This document shows, piece by piece, positions 9,483 through 18,416 of a stretch of DNA of 64,000 nucleotides. The stretch's first letter is position 1, and every line of letters starts with the position of its first letter. The position numbers and the translations under genes are program-made. Under the pieces are notes generated by a model. That model did not search any database. It worked only from the letters and a program-made list of their open reading frames with translations, and was not told the origin of the DNA. The stretch is from the NCBI RefSeq assembly GCF_010686655.1, contig NZ_JAAGVY010000016.1, positions 1 to 64,000 on the forward strand, read 5' to 3'. This stretch comes from Cryomorpha ignava. GTDB lineage: Bacteria; Bacteroidota; Bacteroidia; Flavobacteriales_D; Cryomorphaceae.

Positions 9483-9490
9483 TATATTTG
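9483..9490 (+). promoter_or_regulatory. Possible -7 box for the HYC_CC_PP / cus transcript
   Basis: TATATTTG matches the Bacteroidota -7 consensus TANNTTTG and ends 5 bases before the ATG at 9496. Transcription would then begin close to the start codon, giving a nearly leaderless message. No clear -33 TTG is seen at the right spacing, so this is tentative. Confidence 0.3.
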
Positions 9491-9495
9491 TACCA

Positions 9496-9912
9496 ATGCG
9501 CAAAGCCATCGCCATATCACTTTCGTTTATCCTGTTGCTCAGCAATGTGGGGTTAACGCTTGCAAGCCACTATTGTGGCGGAAAAGTGGTGGAGTCGCAG
9601 TTTATGATTGGCGCAAAAAATCTGGATTGTGGAATGCCAGATATGGACACAACTTGCGCGAATGACGATGCTGCCAATACGGTTCAGTCCATTCCATGTT
9701 GTGAAAATCACTACACGACCGCAAGTATCAAGGATGGTTTTACCGCAACAAGCCTTAGTCCTATTCCAAACGCCATTTTTATTCAGGCCTTTGTAGCCAC
9801 TTTTATTGATTTCACATTCGCCCGCGAATCTCTAAGGGACGATTTTTTCACTTACCTGCCCCCGGTCACACAACCCGATATTACTATTCTTTTTCAGGTT
9901 TTCCGTATCTGA
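9496..9912 (+). CDS. HYC_CC_PP family secreted protein (copy 1)
   Basis: A 138-residue protein with a signal peptide (residues 1-24), HYC at residues 25-27 followed by GG, a Cys-Gly-Met motif, a CC pair in PCCENHY and an LPP near the C-terminus. These landmarks define the HYC_CC_PP family of Bacteroidota, whose members often precede heavy-metal efflux operons. The conserved His and Cys residues suggest periplasmic metal binding, but this is not proven. It lies about 80 bp before cusA and has a paralogue at 25454. Confidence 0.8.
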   Translation: MRKAIAISLSFILLLSNVGLTLASHYCGGKVVESQFMIGAKNLDCGMPDMDTTCANDDAANTVQSIPCCENHYTTASIKDGFTATSLSPIPNAIFIQAFVATFIDFTFARESLRDDFFTYLPPVTQPDITILFQVFRI

Positions 9913-9995
9913 TTTGATGATTAATTAGTGTTTCGCAATAAGCCGATATTCCATCGCTTTTGCTTCATTATTTTATTTCATCAAATCATATTTTC

Positions 9996-12900
9996 ATGCT
10001 GAATAAAATCATTCGCTATTTTTTAGAGAATAAGCTGGTTACCATTCTTATTCTGATAGCTATTGTAACCTGGGGAATTGTGGTTTCTCCTTTCAACTGG
10101 GATACCGGTTTTTTACCGAAAGACCCTGTACCAGTAGATGCCATTCCCGACATTGGTGAAAACCAACAAATTGTTTTTACCCAATGGCCCGGGCGTTCGC
10201 CACAAGACATTGAAGATCAAATTTCGTATCCGCTCACCACTTATTTATTGGGTATTCCGGGAGTGAAAACGATCAGAAGCTCTTCCATATTTGGATTTTC
10301 GAGTATCTATATCATCTTTTCGGAAGATGTGGAATTCTATTGGTCGCGTTCCCGAATTCTGGAAAAGCTAAGTTCTATTCCCGCAGGACTCTTGCCCGAT
10401 GCGGTTAATCCAACACTGGGTCCAGATGCAACCGCACTGGGGCAGGTATATTGGTACACTATTGAAGGACGCGATAAAGATGGCAACACTACGGGTGGCT
10501 GGGATCTCCACGAAATTCGCACCGTCCAGGATTTTTACGTGAAGTACGGACTCAACGCCACTGAAGGTGTTTCGGAAGTGGCTTCCATTGGTGGATTTGT
10601 GCAGGAATATCAGATAGATGTAAACCCGGATGCTCTGCTCGCCTATAAAATACCGCTTGAAAAAGTGATGATGGCGGTGCAAAAATCCAATAAAGATGTA
10701 GGCGCCAAAACCATCGAAATCAACAAAGCCGAATACCTGGTACGCGGACTCGGGTATGTAAAAAACATAGAAGATATTGAAAAAGCAGTAGTGGCCGTGC
10801 AGGACAATGTACCTGTGCGAATAAAAGACATTGGCAAGGTTAGCCTTGGGCCAGCAGCTCGTAGGGGCTTGCTCGATAAAGGTGGCGCCGAAGTAGTAGG
10901 TGGTGTGGTAGTTGCCCGTTACGGCTCCAATCCGCTGGAAGTAATTAATAATGTGAAAGGCAAAATTGCAGAAATTGCTCCCGGACTGCCCAAAAAGATT
11001 TTACCAAATGGTGTGGAAAGCCAGCTTACCATCATTCCTTTTTACGACCGGACGGAACTCATTCAAGAAACGATTGGCACGCTCGAAACTGCCCTTTCGC
11101 ACGAGATACTTATCAGCATAATCGTTGTGCTTATTTTGGTTTTAAATCTGCGTGCATCCATCATTATTTCAGGTCTGCTGCCGGTAGGCGTATTGATGAC
11201 GTTTATAGTTATGCAATATTCGGGGGTAGATGCCAATGTGGTTGCCCTTTCGGGGATAGCCATTGCGATAGGAGTCATGGTAGATGTGGCCATTGTGTTT
11301 ATAGAAAACATTCTGCGCCACCTGGACATGCCCGAAAACAAAGGCGTGCGCGGTAGGGAACTTCTCGAAGTAATTTATGAAGGAACCACAGAAGTAGCAT
11401 CGGCTATTATCACCGCTCTCGCCACTACTATTGTGAGTTTTATTCCCGTTTTTGCGATGGAAGCGGCAGAAGGAAAGCTGTTTAAACCTTTGGCTTTCAC
11501 CAAAACCTTTGCATTGCTCGGGGCTCTTGTACTCGGTCTGGTGGTGCTTCCGGCATTGGCGCATATCCTTTTTGGAATTAACTACGACAAGAAAAAAGTG
11601 CGTCGCTTTTGGAGTAGCCTGTTGATTGCTTCCGGACTTGTTGTGGCCATCTATTTTGGAACACTTTTGCCGCTGGCACTTTGTTTAATCGGTATAAACG
11701 GATTGCTCGAGAAAAAATGGCCGGAGCGGTATGAAAAGTTTCCAAATTATATAAATCTCGCACTTACGGTTTTTGTGGCTTCGTTTTTTCTTACCAAAGA
11801 ATGGATGCCCCTTGGCGTTGTAAATAGCCTGCTTGTCAACTATATTTTTGTGCTTTTTCTAATCGGAATTATCTTGGCGGCCTTGCTCTCTATCGTCCGT
11901 TTTTACGCGCCTGTTCTTAAGTGGTGTTTGGCCAATAAGGGCAAGTTTATGCTAATCCCTTTGTTCACTTTACTGCTGGGTATTTTGGCTTGGAAAGGTT
12001 TTGACAAGTCTTTTGGTTTTGTGGCCAAAGGCGGCGAAAAAATAGGGTGGAATATACGCGACACCGGATTTTGGGAAACATCTTCGGATTTCTTTCCGGG
12101 AATAGGTTCAGAGTTTATGCCTTCGCTAAATGAAGGTAGCTTTTTGCTGATGCCCACATCCATGCCCCACTCGGGAATGGAGTACAACAGAGAAGTGTTG
12201 GGGCAAATTGATATGCTCGTCAGCGCCATACCCGAAGTAGATATGGTGGTGGGAAAACTTGGGCGTGTTGAGTCTGCGCTCGATCCGGCACCAATCTCGA
12301 TGTTCGAAAATGTAATTAATTACAAGCCCGAATATATGCTTGACCAAGATGGACATCGTCGAAGGTTTAAAGTGGATAATCAGAATAGGTACATAACGAC
12401 ATCCGGCGACAGCCTAACCAATGAAAATGCGCTGAAAGCAGATTTGACAGACGTCGATCTTATTCCCGACGAACAAGGAGAATATTTTCGAAACTGGCGT
12501 CCCGAAATTAAATCGCCTGATGATATCTGGGACGAGATAGTCCGCGTGACTAAAATACCCGGAGTAACATCCGCCCCAAAATTACAACCTATTGAAACTC
12601 GGCTTGTGATGCTTCAAACGGGAATGCGTGCACCCATGGGAATAAAAGTCTACGGCCCAAAACTGGAAACAATTGAAGCTTTTGGTCGCGAACTTGAAAC
12701 GATCTTAAAAGAAGTGCCTTCGGTAAAAGCCGAAGCCGTTTTTGCGGATCGGATTGTAGGAAAACCCTATTTGCATTTAAATATAAACCGCGAAGAGATT
12801 TCCAGATACGGTTTGAATGTGGCCGATGTACAGCAAACTATTGAAACTGCAATTGGTGGTATGAAAATAGGTTCGACAGTAGAAGGCAGGGAGCGCTTTC

Positions 12901-13850
12901 CGATACGGGTGCGCTATCCGCGTGAACTCCGCGACGATCCGGAAGCACTCAAGAAAATAATGGTTGCTACTCCCACAGGTGCACAGATTCCAATGGGTCA
13001 GCTGGTTGATTTTGAGTACAAACGCGGCCCACAAGCCATTAAAAGCGAAAACACTTTTTTAACGGGATATGTACTTTTTGACAAGCGGGAAGATTTTGCT
13101 GAAATTGATGTAGTAAACAGCGCTCAAGCGGCCATTCAAAATAAAATTGATACCGGTGAGCTTACCGTTCCTGCGGGGATAAGCTATAAATTTTCAGGAA
13201 CTTACGAGAATCAAATTCGGGCAGTTAAGCGCCTTTCAATTGTGATTCCAATAAGTTTGCTCGTCATTTTCTTGCTGCTTTTCTTCCAGTTCAAAACCGT
13301 TATCGCATCGTCTATTCACTTTTCGGGAGTTTTTGTTGCGTTCGCTGGGGGGTTCATAATGCTCTGGCTCTACGGCCAAGGTTGGTTTATGGATTTTTCT
13401 ATTGCAGATATAAACATGCGTGAGCTGTTTCAAATGCATACTATTAATTTAAGTGTGGCAGTTTGGGTAGGTTTTATAGCCCTTTTCGGGATAGCTACCG
13501 ATGATGGGGTGATTATGGGAACATACATCCATCAGGTATTTGAAAAGAGAAAACCCGACACCATTACAGAAGTTCGCGATTCGGTGCTCGAAGCAGGCCA
13601 AAAAAGGGTTCGACCGGCAATGATGACGACTGCTGTGACGATTATTGCGCTACTGCCCATACTCACATCAACAGGAAAAGGTGCAGACATCATGATTCCT
13701 ATGGCGATACCCACTTTTGGTGGGATGACCATTCAGATCATGACCATGTTTGTGGTTCCCGTTTTACAGTCTTACTGGCGCGAAACGGTCATCCGAAAAC
13801 AAGAACGCAGAAGTTTGAATGCCGAAACACAAAACCTAAAATTGAATTGA
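9996..13850 (+). CDS. cusA: CusA/CzcA-family heavy-metal RND efflux permease
   Basis: The inner-membrane proton-driven pump of a tripartite metal exporter. The start at 9996 was chosen because it gives MLNKIIRYFLENK, the canonical N-terminus, whereas the ATG at 9960 adds 12 unconserved residues. The product is about 1284 residues against roughly 1040 for E. coli CusA. Family hallmarks are PGRSPQDIEDQISYPLT near residue 65, the charged helix-4 segment IGVMVDVAIVFIENI near residue 427, and GIATDDGVIMGTY near residue 1167. The extra length comes mainly from added membrane segments around residues 530-650. Cu(I)/Ag(I) is the likely substrate given the surrounding copper genes, while Zn/Co/Cd cannot be excluded from the sequence. 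Confidence 0.93.
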   Translation: MLNKIIRYFLENKLVTILILIAIVTWGIVVSPFNWDTGFLPKDPVPVDAIPDIGENQQIVFTQWPGRSPQDIEDQISYPLTTYLLGIPGVKTIRSSSIFGFSSIYIIFSEDVEFYWSRSRILEKLSSIPAGLLPDAVNPTLGPDATALGQVYWYTIEGRDKDGNTTGGWDLHEIRTVQDFYVKYGLNATEGVSEVASIGGFVQEYQIDVNPDALLAYKIPLEKVMMAVQKSNKDVGAKTIEINKAEYLVRGLGYVKNIEDIEKAVVAVQDNVPVRIKDIGKVSLGPAARRGLLDKGGAEVVGGVVVARYGSNPLEVINNVKGKIAEIAPGLPKKILPNGVESQLTIIPFYDRTELIQETIGTLETALSHEILISIIVVLILVLNLRASIIISGLLPVGVLMTFIVMQYSGVDANVVALSGIAIAIGVMVDVAIVFIENILRHLDMPENKGVRGRELLEVIYEGTTEVASAIITALATTIVSFIPVFAMEAAEGKLFKPLAFTKTFALLGALVLGLVVLPALAHILFGINYDKKKVRRFWSSLLIASGLVVAIYFGTLLPLALCLIGINGLLEKKWPERYEKFPNYINLALTVFVASFFLTKEWMPLGVVNSLLVNYIFVLFLIGIILAALLSIVRFYAPVLKWCLANKGKFMLIPLFTLLLGILAWKGFDKSFGFVAKGGEKIGWNIRDTGFWETSSDFFPGIGSEFMPSLNEGSFLLMPTSMPHSGMEYNREVLGQIDMLVSAIPEVDMVVGKLGRVESALDPAPISMFENVINYKPEYMLDQDGHRRRFKVDNQNRYITTSGDSLTNENALKADLTDVDLIPDEQGEYFRNWRPEIKSPDDIWDEIVRVTKIPGVTSAPKLQPIETRLVMLQTGMRAPMGIKVYGPKLETIEAFGRELETILKEVPSVKAEAVFADRIVGKPYLHLNINREEISRYGLNVADVQQTIETAIGGMKIGSTVEGRERFPIRVRYPRELRDDPEALKKIMVATPTGAQIPMGQLVDFEYKRGPQAIKSENTFLTGYVLFDKREDFAEIDVVNSAQAAIQNKIDTGELTVPAGISYKFSGTYENQIRAVKRLSIVIPISLLVIFLLLFFQFKTVIASSIHFSGVFVAFAGGFIMLWLYGQGWFMDFSIADINMRELFQMHTINLSVAVWVGFIALFGIATDDGVIMGTYIHQVFEKRKPDTITEVRDSVLEAGQKRVRPAMMTTAVTIIALLPILTSTGKGADIMIPMAIPTFGGMTIQIMTMFVVPVLQSYWRETVIRKQERRSLNAETQNLKLN

Positions 13851-13851
13851 T

Positions 13852-15147
13852 ATGATCTACAAAGGACTAAAATCAACACGCATATCGATGAGCAGGTTTA
13901 ATTTTTATAAAATGATGACTTTAAAAGGCTTCCTATTCGCATTAACAGTCTTCTTTTCAGCGCAGTTAAGTGCTCAGACTCTGGAAGATTATTACCGAAT
14001 AGCGGCAGAAGACAATCCCGGTTTAAAGGCCAAGTACACCGATTTTGAAGCATCGCTGGAGCGCGTTGTGCAGGTAAATTCCCTGCCCGATCCTACGTTT
14101 TCTTTTGGCTATTTTCTCTCACCGGTAGAAACACGCGTAGGGCCACAGAGAGCTAAGTTTTCGCTTTCGCAGATGTTTCCGTGGTTTGGTACACTAAGTG
14201 CTCGTGGCGATGTTGCTACGCTGAATGCAGAAGCCAAATATCAGGCTTTTCTGGATGCCCGAAATGCGCTTTACTATCAAGTTTCTGCAATCTATTATCC
14301 GCTTTATGAATTGCGCGAATTGCAGGAAATTGAAGTTGGAAATATCCGAATTCTCGAATCTTTCAAAACAATTGCCACAAGCAAATTTGAAAATGGAAGT
14401 GGCAGCCTGGCCGATGCACTGCGCGCGGATATAACCCTTCAAGATGCAATTGTGGAACTTGCAATTTTGCAAGAAAAGGAAAATGGAATGCACGCTGCAT
14501 TTAACAAGCTGTTGAACCGACCGTACAATGCTGCCATTGAAATATCAGACACGCTAACGGTTCAGAATGCACCCATCGTGTTTCAGCCAGATTCGATACT
14601 CTCTCGCAATCCATCTTTGGCTTCACTTTCGCTTCAGGCACAAGCCGCCGAAGCGCAACAAATAGCTGCTCAAAAACAGGGGTTGCCTGCTTTTGGCGTT
14701 GGGATAGATTATGTTTTGGTCGATAAACGCACAGACATGGACATGCCCAAAAACGGTCAAAATGTTTTGATGCCCATGGTTACGATGAGCATTCCGATTT
14801 TTCGGGGAAAGTATAAGGGAGCCATTCGCGAAGCAGAATTATTACAGGAGTCGTTTGAATTAAAAAAACAAGACTATTCAAATTCTCTGCTTTCGTCGTT
14901 TCACAAAGTTCAATTTGACTTAAAAAAACAAACGGATCTTATCGCGCTCTATCGCCGGCAGGTTGTAACAACGCAGCAAACTATGAACCTGCTTTTATCG
15001 GCTTACGCCAATAGCGGGAATGATTTTGAAGACGTATTAAACATTCAGAAACAGCTCTTGAAATATCAGCGAACGTTAGTAAACGCTTTGGTACAATACA
15101 ATATATCCTTTGCAGAAATGGACTACATAATGTCTCGCAACAATTAA
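13852..15147 (+). CDS. cusC: CusC/TolC-family outer-membrane efflux protein
   Basis: The outer-membrane channel component of the metal efflux pump, 431 residues. A signal peptide ending near SAQLSAQ fits best with initiation at Met21/22 (13912 or 13915), where a GCAGG-like ribosome site precedes; the ATG at 13852 starts one base after the cusA stop. The mature protein shows the two long coiled-coil helical halves of the outer-membrane factor family, with the LYRRQVVTTQQTMNLLLSAY-type helix near the C-terminus. It is tightly coupled between cusA and cusB. Confidence 0.88.
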   Translation: MIYKGLKSTRISMSRFNFYKMMTLKGFLFALTVFFSAQLSAQTLEDYYRIAAEDNPGLKAKYTDFEASLERVVQVNSLPDPTFSFGYFLSPVETRVGPQRAKFSLSQMFPWFGTLSARGDVATLNAEAKYQAFLDARNALYYQVSAIYYPLYELRELQEIEVGNIRILESFKTIATSKFENGSGSLADALRADITLQDAIVELAILQEKENGMHAAFNKLLNRPYNAAIEISDTLTVQNAPIVFQPDSILSRNPSLASLSLQAQAAEAQQIAAQKQGLPAFGVGIDYVLVDKRTDMDMPKNGQNVLMPMVTMSIPIFRGKYKGAIREAELLQESFELKKQDYSNSLLSSFHKVQFDLKKQTDLIALYRRQVVTTQQTMNLLLSAYANSGNDFEDVLNIQKQLLKYQRTLVNALVQYNISFAEMDYIMSRNN

Positions 15148-15157
15148 ATTTTAGATC

Positions 15158-16933
15158 ATGAAAAAAACACAAAATATAAAAGTCGCAATAGCAATAAGTA
15201 TTGCTTTGATTGTGGGGATTGGCATTGGTTCTTTTTTCAGTTCATCTGGAAATACTGAAACAGTAGCTGATAGCGATGGTGTGAACGCAACTGTAGAAGT
15301 GCAGGACGAAGTATGGACATGTTCTATGCACCCACAAATACGACAGCCCGAACCGGGAGATTGCCCAATATGCGGCATGGATTTAATCCTTCTGGAAAGT
15401 GATGGCAATAGCGGTATGGATCCAGATGCCATTGCCATGACGCCAGCCGCCATGAAGCTTGCCAGAGTTGAAACGCAAATTGTAGGCGGTGGATCTGCAA
15501 ATGAAAAAACGCTTAAATTAAACGGGAAAATAACCGAAGATGAGCGCCTGGTTTATGTTCAATCCAGCCACATTCCCGGAAGGATAGAAGACTTGAAAAT
15601 AAACTTTACAGGCGAGTACGTTTCCAAAGGAGAAGTTATAGGGCGCATCTATTCTCCCGATTTGGTTACCGCGCAACAAGAACTTTTCGAAGCCCGAAAA
15701 ATTAAAGATACCCAGCCCGCCCTGTACAATGCAGCTATGCAAAAGCTCAAAAATTGGAAAATTGGCGAAAGCACTATTCAGAATATTATGAGTGCCGAAA
15801 ATATTCAGGAAAACTTGCCAATTACTGCCGGTATCTCGGGATATGTTACTGAAAAACTGGTAAATCTTGGTGATTATATCGGCCAAGGCCAGCCACTTTA
15901 CAAAATAGCAAACCTGTCTGAAGTATGGGTTATGTTTGATGTATACGAATCTGAAATGCAATGGGTTAAAAAAGGTGATAAGGTAGATTTTACTGTGGCT
16001 TCCCTTCCGGGGAAAACATTTTCGGGAACCATTGATTTTATCGATCCAATAATTAATTCAGAAACCCGAGTGGCGAAGGCAAGGGTTTCTATAAAAAATC
16101 CCGACAACCAGTTAAATCCGGAGATGTTTGTAAGCGGTGAAATTAAATCCCAACTTTCTGGAAATACTGAAATTGCCGTACCCAAAACAGCAGTAATGTG
16201 GACTGGAAAACGATCTGTTGTTTACGTAATGCAGCAAACAGAAACTTCCACGACCTTTCAAATGCGCGAAGTGACTTTAGGAGCTGCACTTGGCGACAGC
16301 TATTTAATAACCGATGGCCTTAAAGCCGGTGAAGAAATTGCGGTAAACGGAACATTTAGCATAGACGCGGCCGCACAACTTGCCGGCAAGCCAAGCATGA
16401 TGTCGCCCGATGGTGGTGCTGCAACGACCGGCCACAACCATGGGAGCACGACGACAGCAAACGAAAGTGATAAAACCGTAAAGGAAAAAGCCGATCCCGA
16501 AACGGTTGCTGCGTTAGACAAAATCGTTGATGGGTACCTGCAACTAAAAACCGCTCTTGTAAATGATGATTTTGCCAAAGCGAAAACCGCCGTAGAAAAA
16601 TTAGACAAGCAAATGACAAATACTTCTATGAAAAGCTTCAAAGGCAAATCGCATGATGTCTGGATGCAAGAACAGGTCGAGATTCAAGGTGCTTTAAAAA
16701 AGATGACCGATATAGATTCGGCCAGGGGTCAATTAGAAACAGTTTCTGAAGGTATCCTGAAATTACTAAAGGCAACCAACTATTCTGGGCGAACGATTTA
16801 CGTGGATTTCTGCCCCATGGCAAATGACAACCAGGGCGCAATATGGCTCAGTACCGAAGAAGAAATCGAGAATCCATATTTTGGAAGTGCAATGTTGGGG
16901 TGCGGAGAAATACATGAGACAATTGAAAAATAA
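15158..16933 (+). CDS. cusB: CusB-type periplasmic adaptor with metal-binding and DUF3347 domains
   Basis: A 591-residue membrane-fusion adaptor linking CusA to CusC. A signal anchor (residues 8-28) is followed by the heavy-metal-binding domain, WTCSMHPQIRQPEPGDCPICGMDL, at about residues 53-76, split by the eye into a CSMHP part and a CPICGMDL part. The barrel-sandwich and beta-barrel adaptor domains span about 100-420. A His-rich linker leads to a C-terminal DUF3347 domain at about 450-590 with FCPMANDNQGAIW. DUF3347 recurs as a separate lipoprotein at 17226. The layout suggests the adaptor loads Cu/Ag from the periplasm into the pump. Confidence 0.92.
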   Translation: MKKTQNIKVAIAISIALIVGIGIGSFFSSSGNTETVADSDGVNATVEVQDEVWTCSMHPQIRQPEPGDCPICGMDLILLESDGNSGMDPDAIAMTPAAMKLARVETQIVGGGSANEKTLKLNGKITEDERLVYVQSSHIPGRIEDLKINFTGEYVSKGEVIGRIYSPDLVTAQQELFEARKIKDTQPALYNAAMQKLKNWKIGESTIQNIMSAENIQENLPITAGISGYVTEKLVNLGDYIGQGQPLYKIANLSEVWVMFDVYESEMQWVKKGDKVDFTVASLPGKTFSGTIDFIDPIINSETRVAKARVSIKNPDNQLNPEMFVSGEIKSQLSGNTEIAVPKTAVMWTGKRSVVYVMQQTETSTTFQMREVTLGAALGDSYLITDGLKAGEEIAVNGTFSIDAAAQLAGKPSMMSPDGGAATTGHNHGSTTTANESDKTVKEKADPETVAALDKIVDGYLQLKTALVNDDFAKAKTAVEKLDKQMTNTSMKSFKGKSHDVWMQEQVEIQGALKKMTDIDSARGQLETVSEGILKLLKATNYSGRTIYVDFCPMANDNQGAIWLSTEEEIENPYFGSAMLGCGEIHETIEK

Positions 16934-17058
16934 TATGCGCTCCGCCGACTGGAAGGAGTGCGTATGTATGGGCATGCGCCTTGCGGAATTTATGGAACAC
17001 AATAAGCATATCGTCTGTATTCTGCATTAAAGCTAAAATAATTGATCTTAAAAAATAA

Positions 17059-17190
17059 ATGAAAGAATGTTGTAAAACGGGCGACGAAAAAGCCCCTTCA
17101 ACTTTTAAAAAAATTACCAGCCGGATTGTTTGGGGAATTGTGATTCTCATAATAATCAGCCTGACTATCATACAAATATTTAATCTTTAA
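17059..17190 (+). CDS. 43-residue Cys-Cys single-pass membrane protein
   Basis: This short gene lies between cusB and the DUF3347 lipoprotein. The product starts MKECCKTGDEK, with adjacent cysteines at residues 4-5, and has a single hydrophobic helix at about residues 22-42. I recall similar small proteins near metal genes in other Bacteroidota but have no family name. It may tether or pass copper at the membrane, which is inference. Hydrophobicity, an intact frame and placement in the operon support it being real. Confidence 0.6.
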   Translation: MKECCKTGDEKAPSTFKKITSRIVWGIVILIIISLTIIQIFNL

Positions 17191-17225
17191 TAACGTCTGA
17201 TAAACGGACACAAAAACCAAATAAA

Positions 17226-17855
17226 ATGAAAAAGTCAATTTTTATGTTTGCCTTAGCGGCAATGACAGTAACAGCCTGCAACAGCCAGACAGGTAAAGAA
17301 GAACACGGAACAGAATCGCATAGCGATGAAATGATGCATGATGAACATGACGGTGATCACGACCAAAAATCTGACAAAAAGATGGCCAATACCGAATCAA
17401 TGCAAATCAAAAAATCTGATGCTACTGCACCTTTGCTTTCGGCATATCTTGATATGAAAGATGCGCTTGTAAATGATGAATCATCAAAAGCGGCGAGCGA
17501 AGGCAAAAAACTTTACAAGGCAATTGAAAGCTTTGATGTGGAAGCAAATGCAAACGGTCAAAAAGATGAAGTTGTCGAAATTTTGGCAGATGCAAAAGAG
17601 CACGCCGAGCATATTTCTGCTAATGACGGAAATATTGGACACCAGCGCGAGCATTTTGAGACGTTGAGTATCGATATGAAAGATCTGATTGCCATAGCTG
17701 GGGCAGACCGGGAACTCTATCAGGAATATTGCCCAATGTACAATGATGGCCAAGGTGGAATGTGGCTCAGCGACAATAGCGAAATACGCAATCCTTTTTA
17801 TGGAAGCAAGATGCTGAAGTGCGGTAAGGTTCAGGCGGAAATCACTTTAAAATAG
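17226..17855 (+). CDS. DUF3347 lipoprotein, His/Asp-rich
   Basis: A 209-residue lipoprotein with lipobox TVTAC (Cys18), then a His/Asp/Met-rich stretch at about residues 25-55 likely to bind metal. The DUF3347 domain follows (about 68-209) with YCPMYNDGQGGMWLS and a late KCGK cysteine, closely paralleling the C-terminus of the adjacent CusB-type adaptor. Probably a periplasm-facing copper-binding partner of the pump. Its TAG stop is the first three bases of a dispersed repeat (17853-17979). Confidence 0.85.
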   Translation: MKKSIFMFALAAMTVTACNSQTGKEEHGTESHSDEMMHDEHDGDHDQKSDKKMANTESMQIKKSDATAPLLSAYLDMKDALVNDESSKAASEGKKLYKAIESFDVEANANGQKDEVVEILADAKEHAEHISANDGNIGHQREHFETLSIDMKDLIAIAGADRELYQEYCPMYNDGQGGMWLSDNSEIRNPFYGSKMLKCGKVQAEITLK

Positions 17856-17979
17856 TGTCTGTCCATAAAGCCCGCTATCGGCGTTGCACTTTTTTCGAAA
17901 ACAGTCATTGACAAGGGTCAACTCCTTGATTTTCAAAAATGCGTGCGCCTTGCTATCGGACTTTCTTGCTCAGACACTT
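17853..17979 (+). repeat. MITE-like dispersed repeat, copy A (degenerate right end)
   Basis: This stretch aligns with the reverse complement of 42729-42832: shared blocks are TAGTGTCTGTC, CCGCTATC, GCGTTGCACTT, AACAGTCAT, ACTCCTTGATTT and GCGCCTTGCTATCG in the same order. Its right end (CAGACACTT near 17971-17979) is a decayed version of the terminal inverted repeat seen intact in the other copy. It abuts the DUF3347 gene and supplies its stop codon. Confidence 0.7.
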
Positions 17980-18357
17980 GAGTGAGCTTAGTGGATCACA
18001 TGCGCGCAGAAAGTAATTGTCAGATTTCAACCAAGACGAAAATTTGCGCATTTGTCGATCAAATGTCTGGAGATAAGGGAATGTGGTGGAGAAGATTCAG
18101 CATTGTGAAAATCTGCTAATCAACTTCCTACCCGCGCCCTGTGCATTCCTCTCGGCGAAAGGCCTCGTCGGATGCAGAAGGGCGCCAACGCGCGCTTCAT
18201 GCATAAGAGCAACTCACATCATGGAGAGCAAGGCCGCCACCATGTACTTGGATCATTAAATCAAAGGTTTCAAATGGAACGATGAACTGTGCGGTGGGCG
18301 CTCCCCTATAGGGGCTGGGGGCGCGTGTGGGCTTTGATAATAATACTTTGAAATAAG
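17980..18357. other. GC-rich non-coding stretch
   Basis: No gene is supported. The interval mixes AT-rich and GC-rich patches, including CCCCTATAGGGG (18303-18314) within a GC-rich tract, and pieces with many CpG-like steps unlike neighbouring genes. It looks like accumulated repeat debris between the efflux operon and the heme-binding gene. Confidence 0.5.
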
Positions 18358-18392
18358 GTGGTAGAAGATTCAAAAGTTGAATCTTCTACCAC
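18358..18392 (+). promoter_or_regulatory. Perfect 16-bp hairpin upstream of the heme-binding gene
   Basis: GTGGTAGAAGATTCAA (18358-18373), loop AAG, then its exact reverse complement (18377-18392). It ends 24 bp before the ATG at 18417 and has no following T-run, so it is not an ordinary terminator. It may be a leader hairpin or an operator controlling the heme-binding gene and the AraC-type regulator behind it. Confidence 0.6.
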
Positions 18393-18416
18393 TACTCCAA
18401 GTCAAAATTCACCAAT

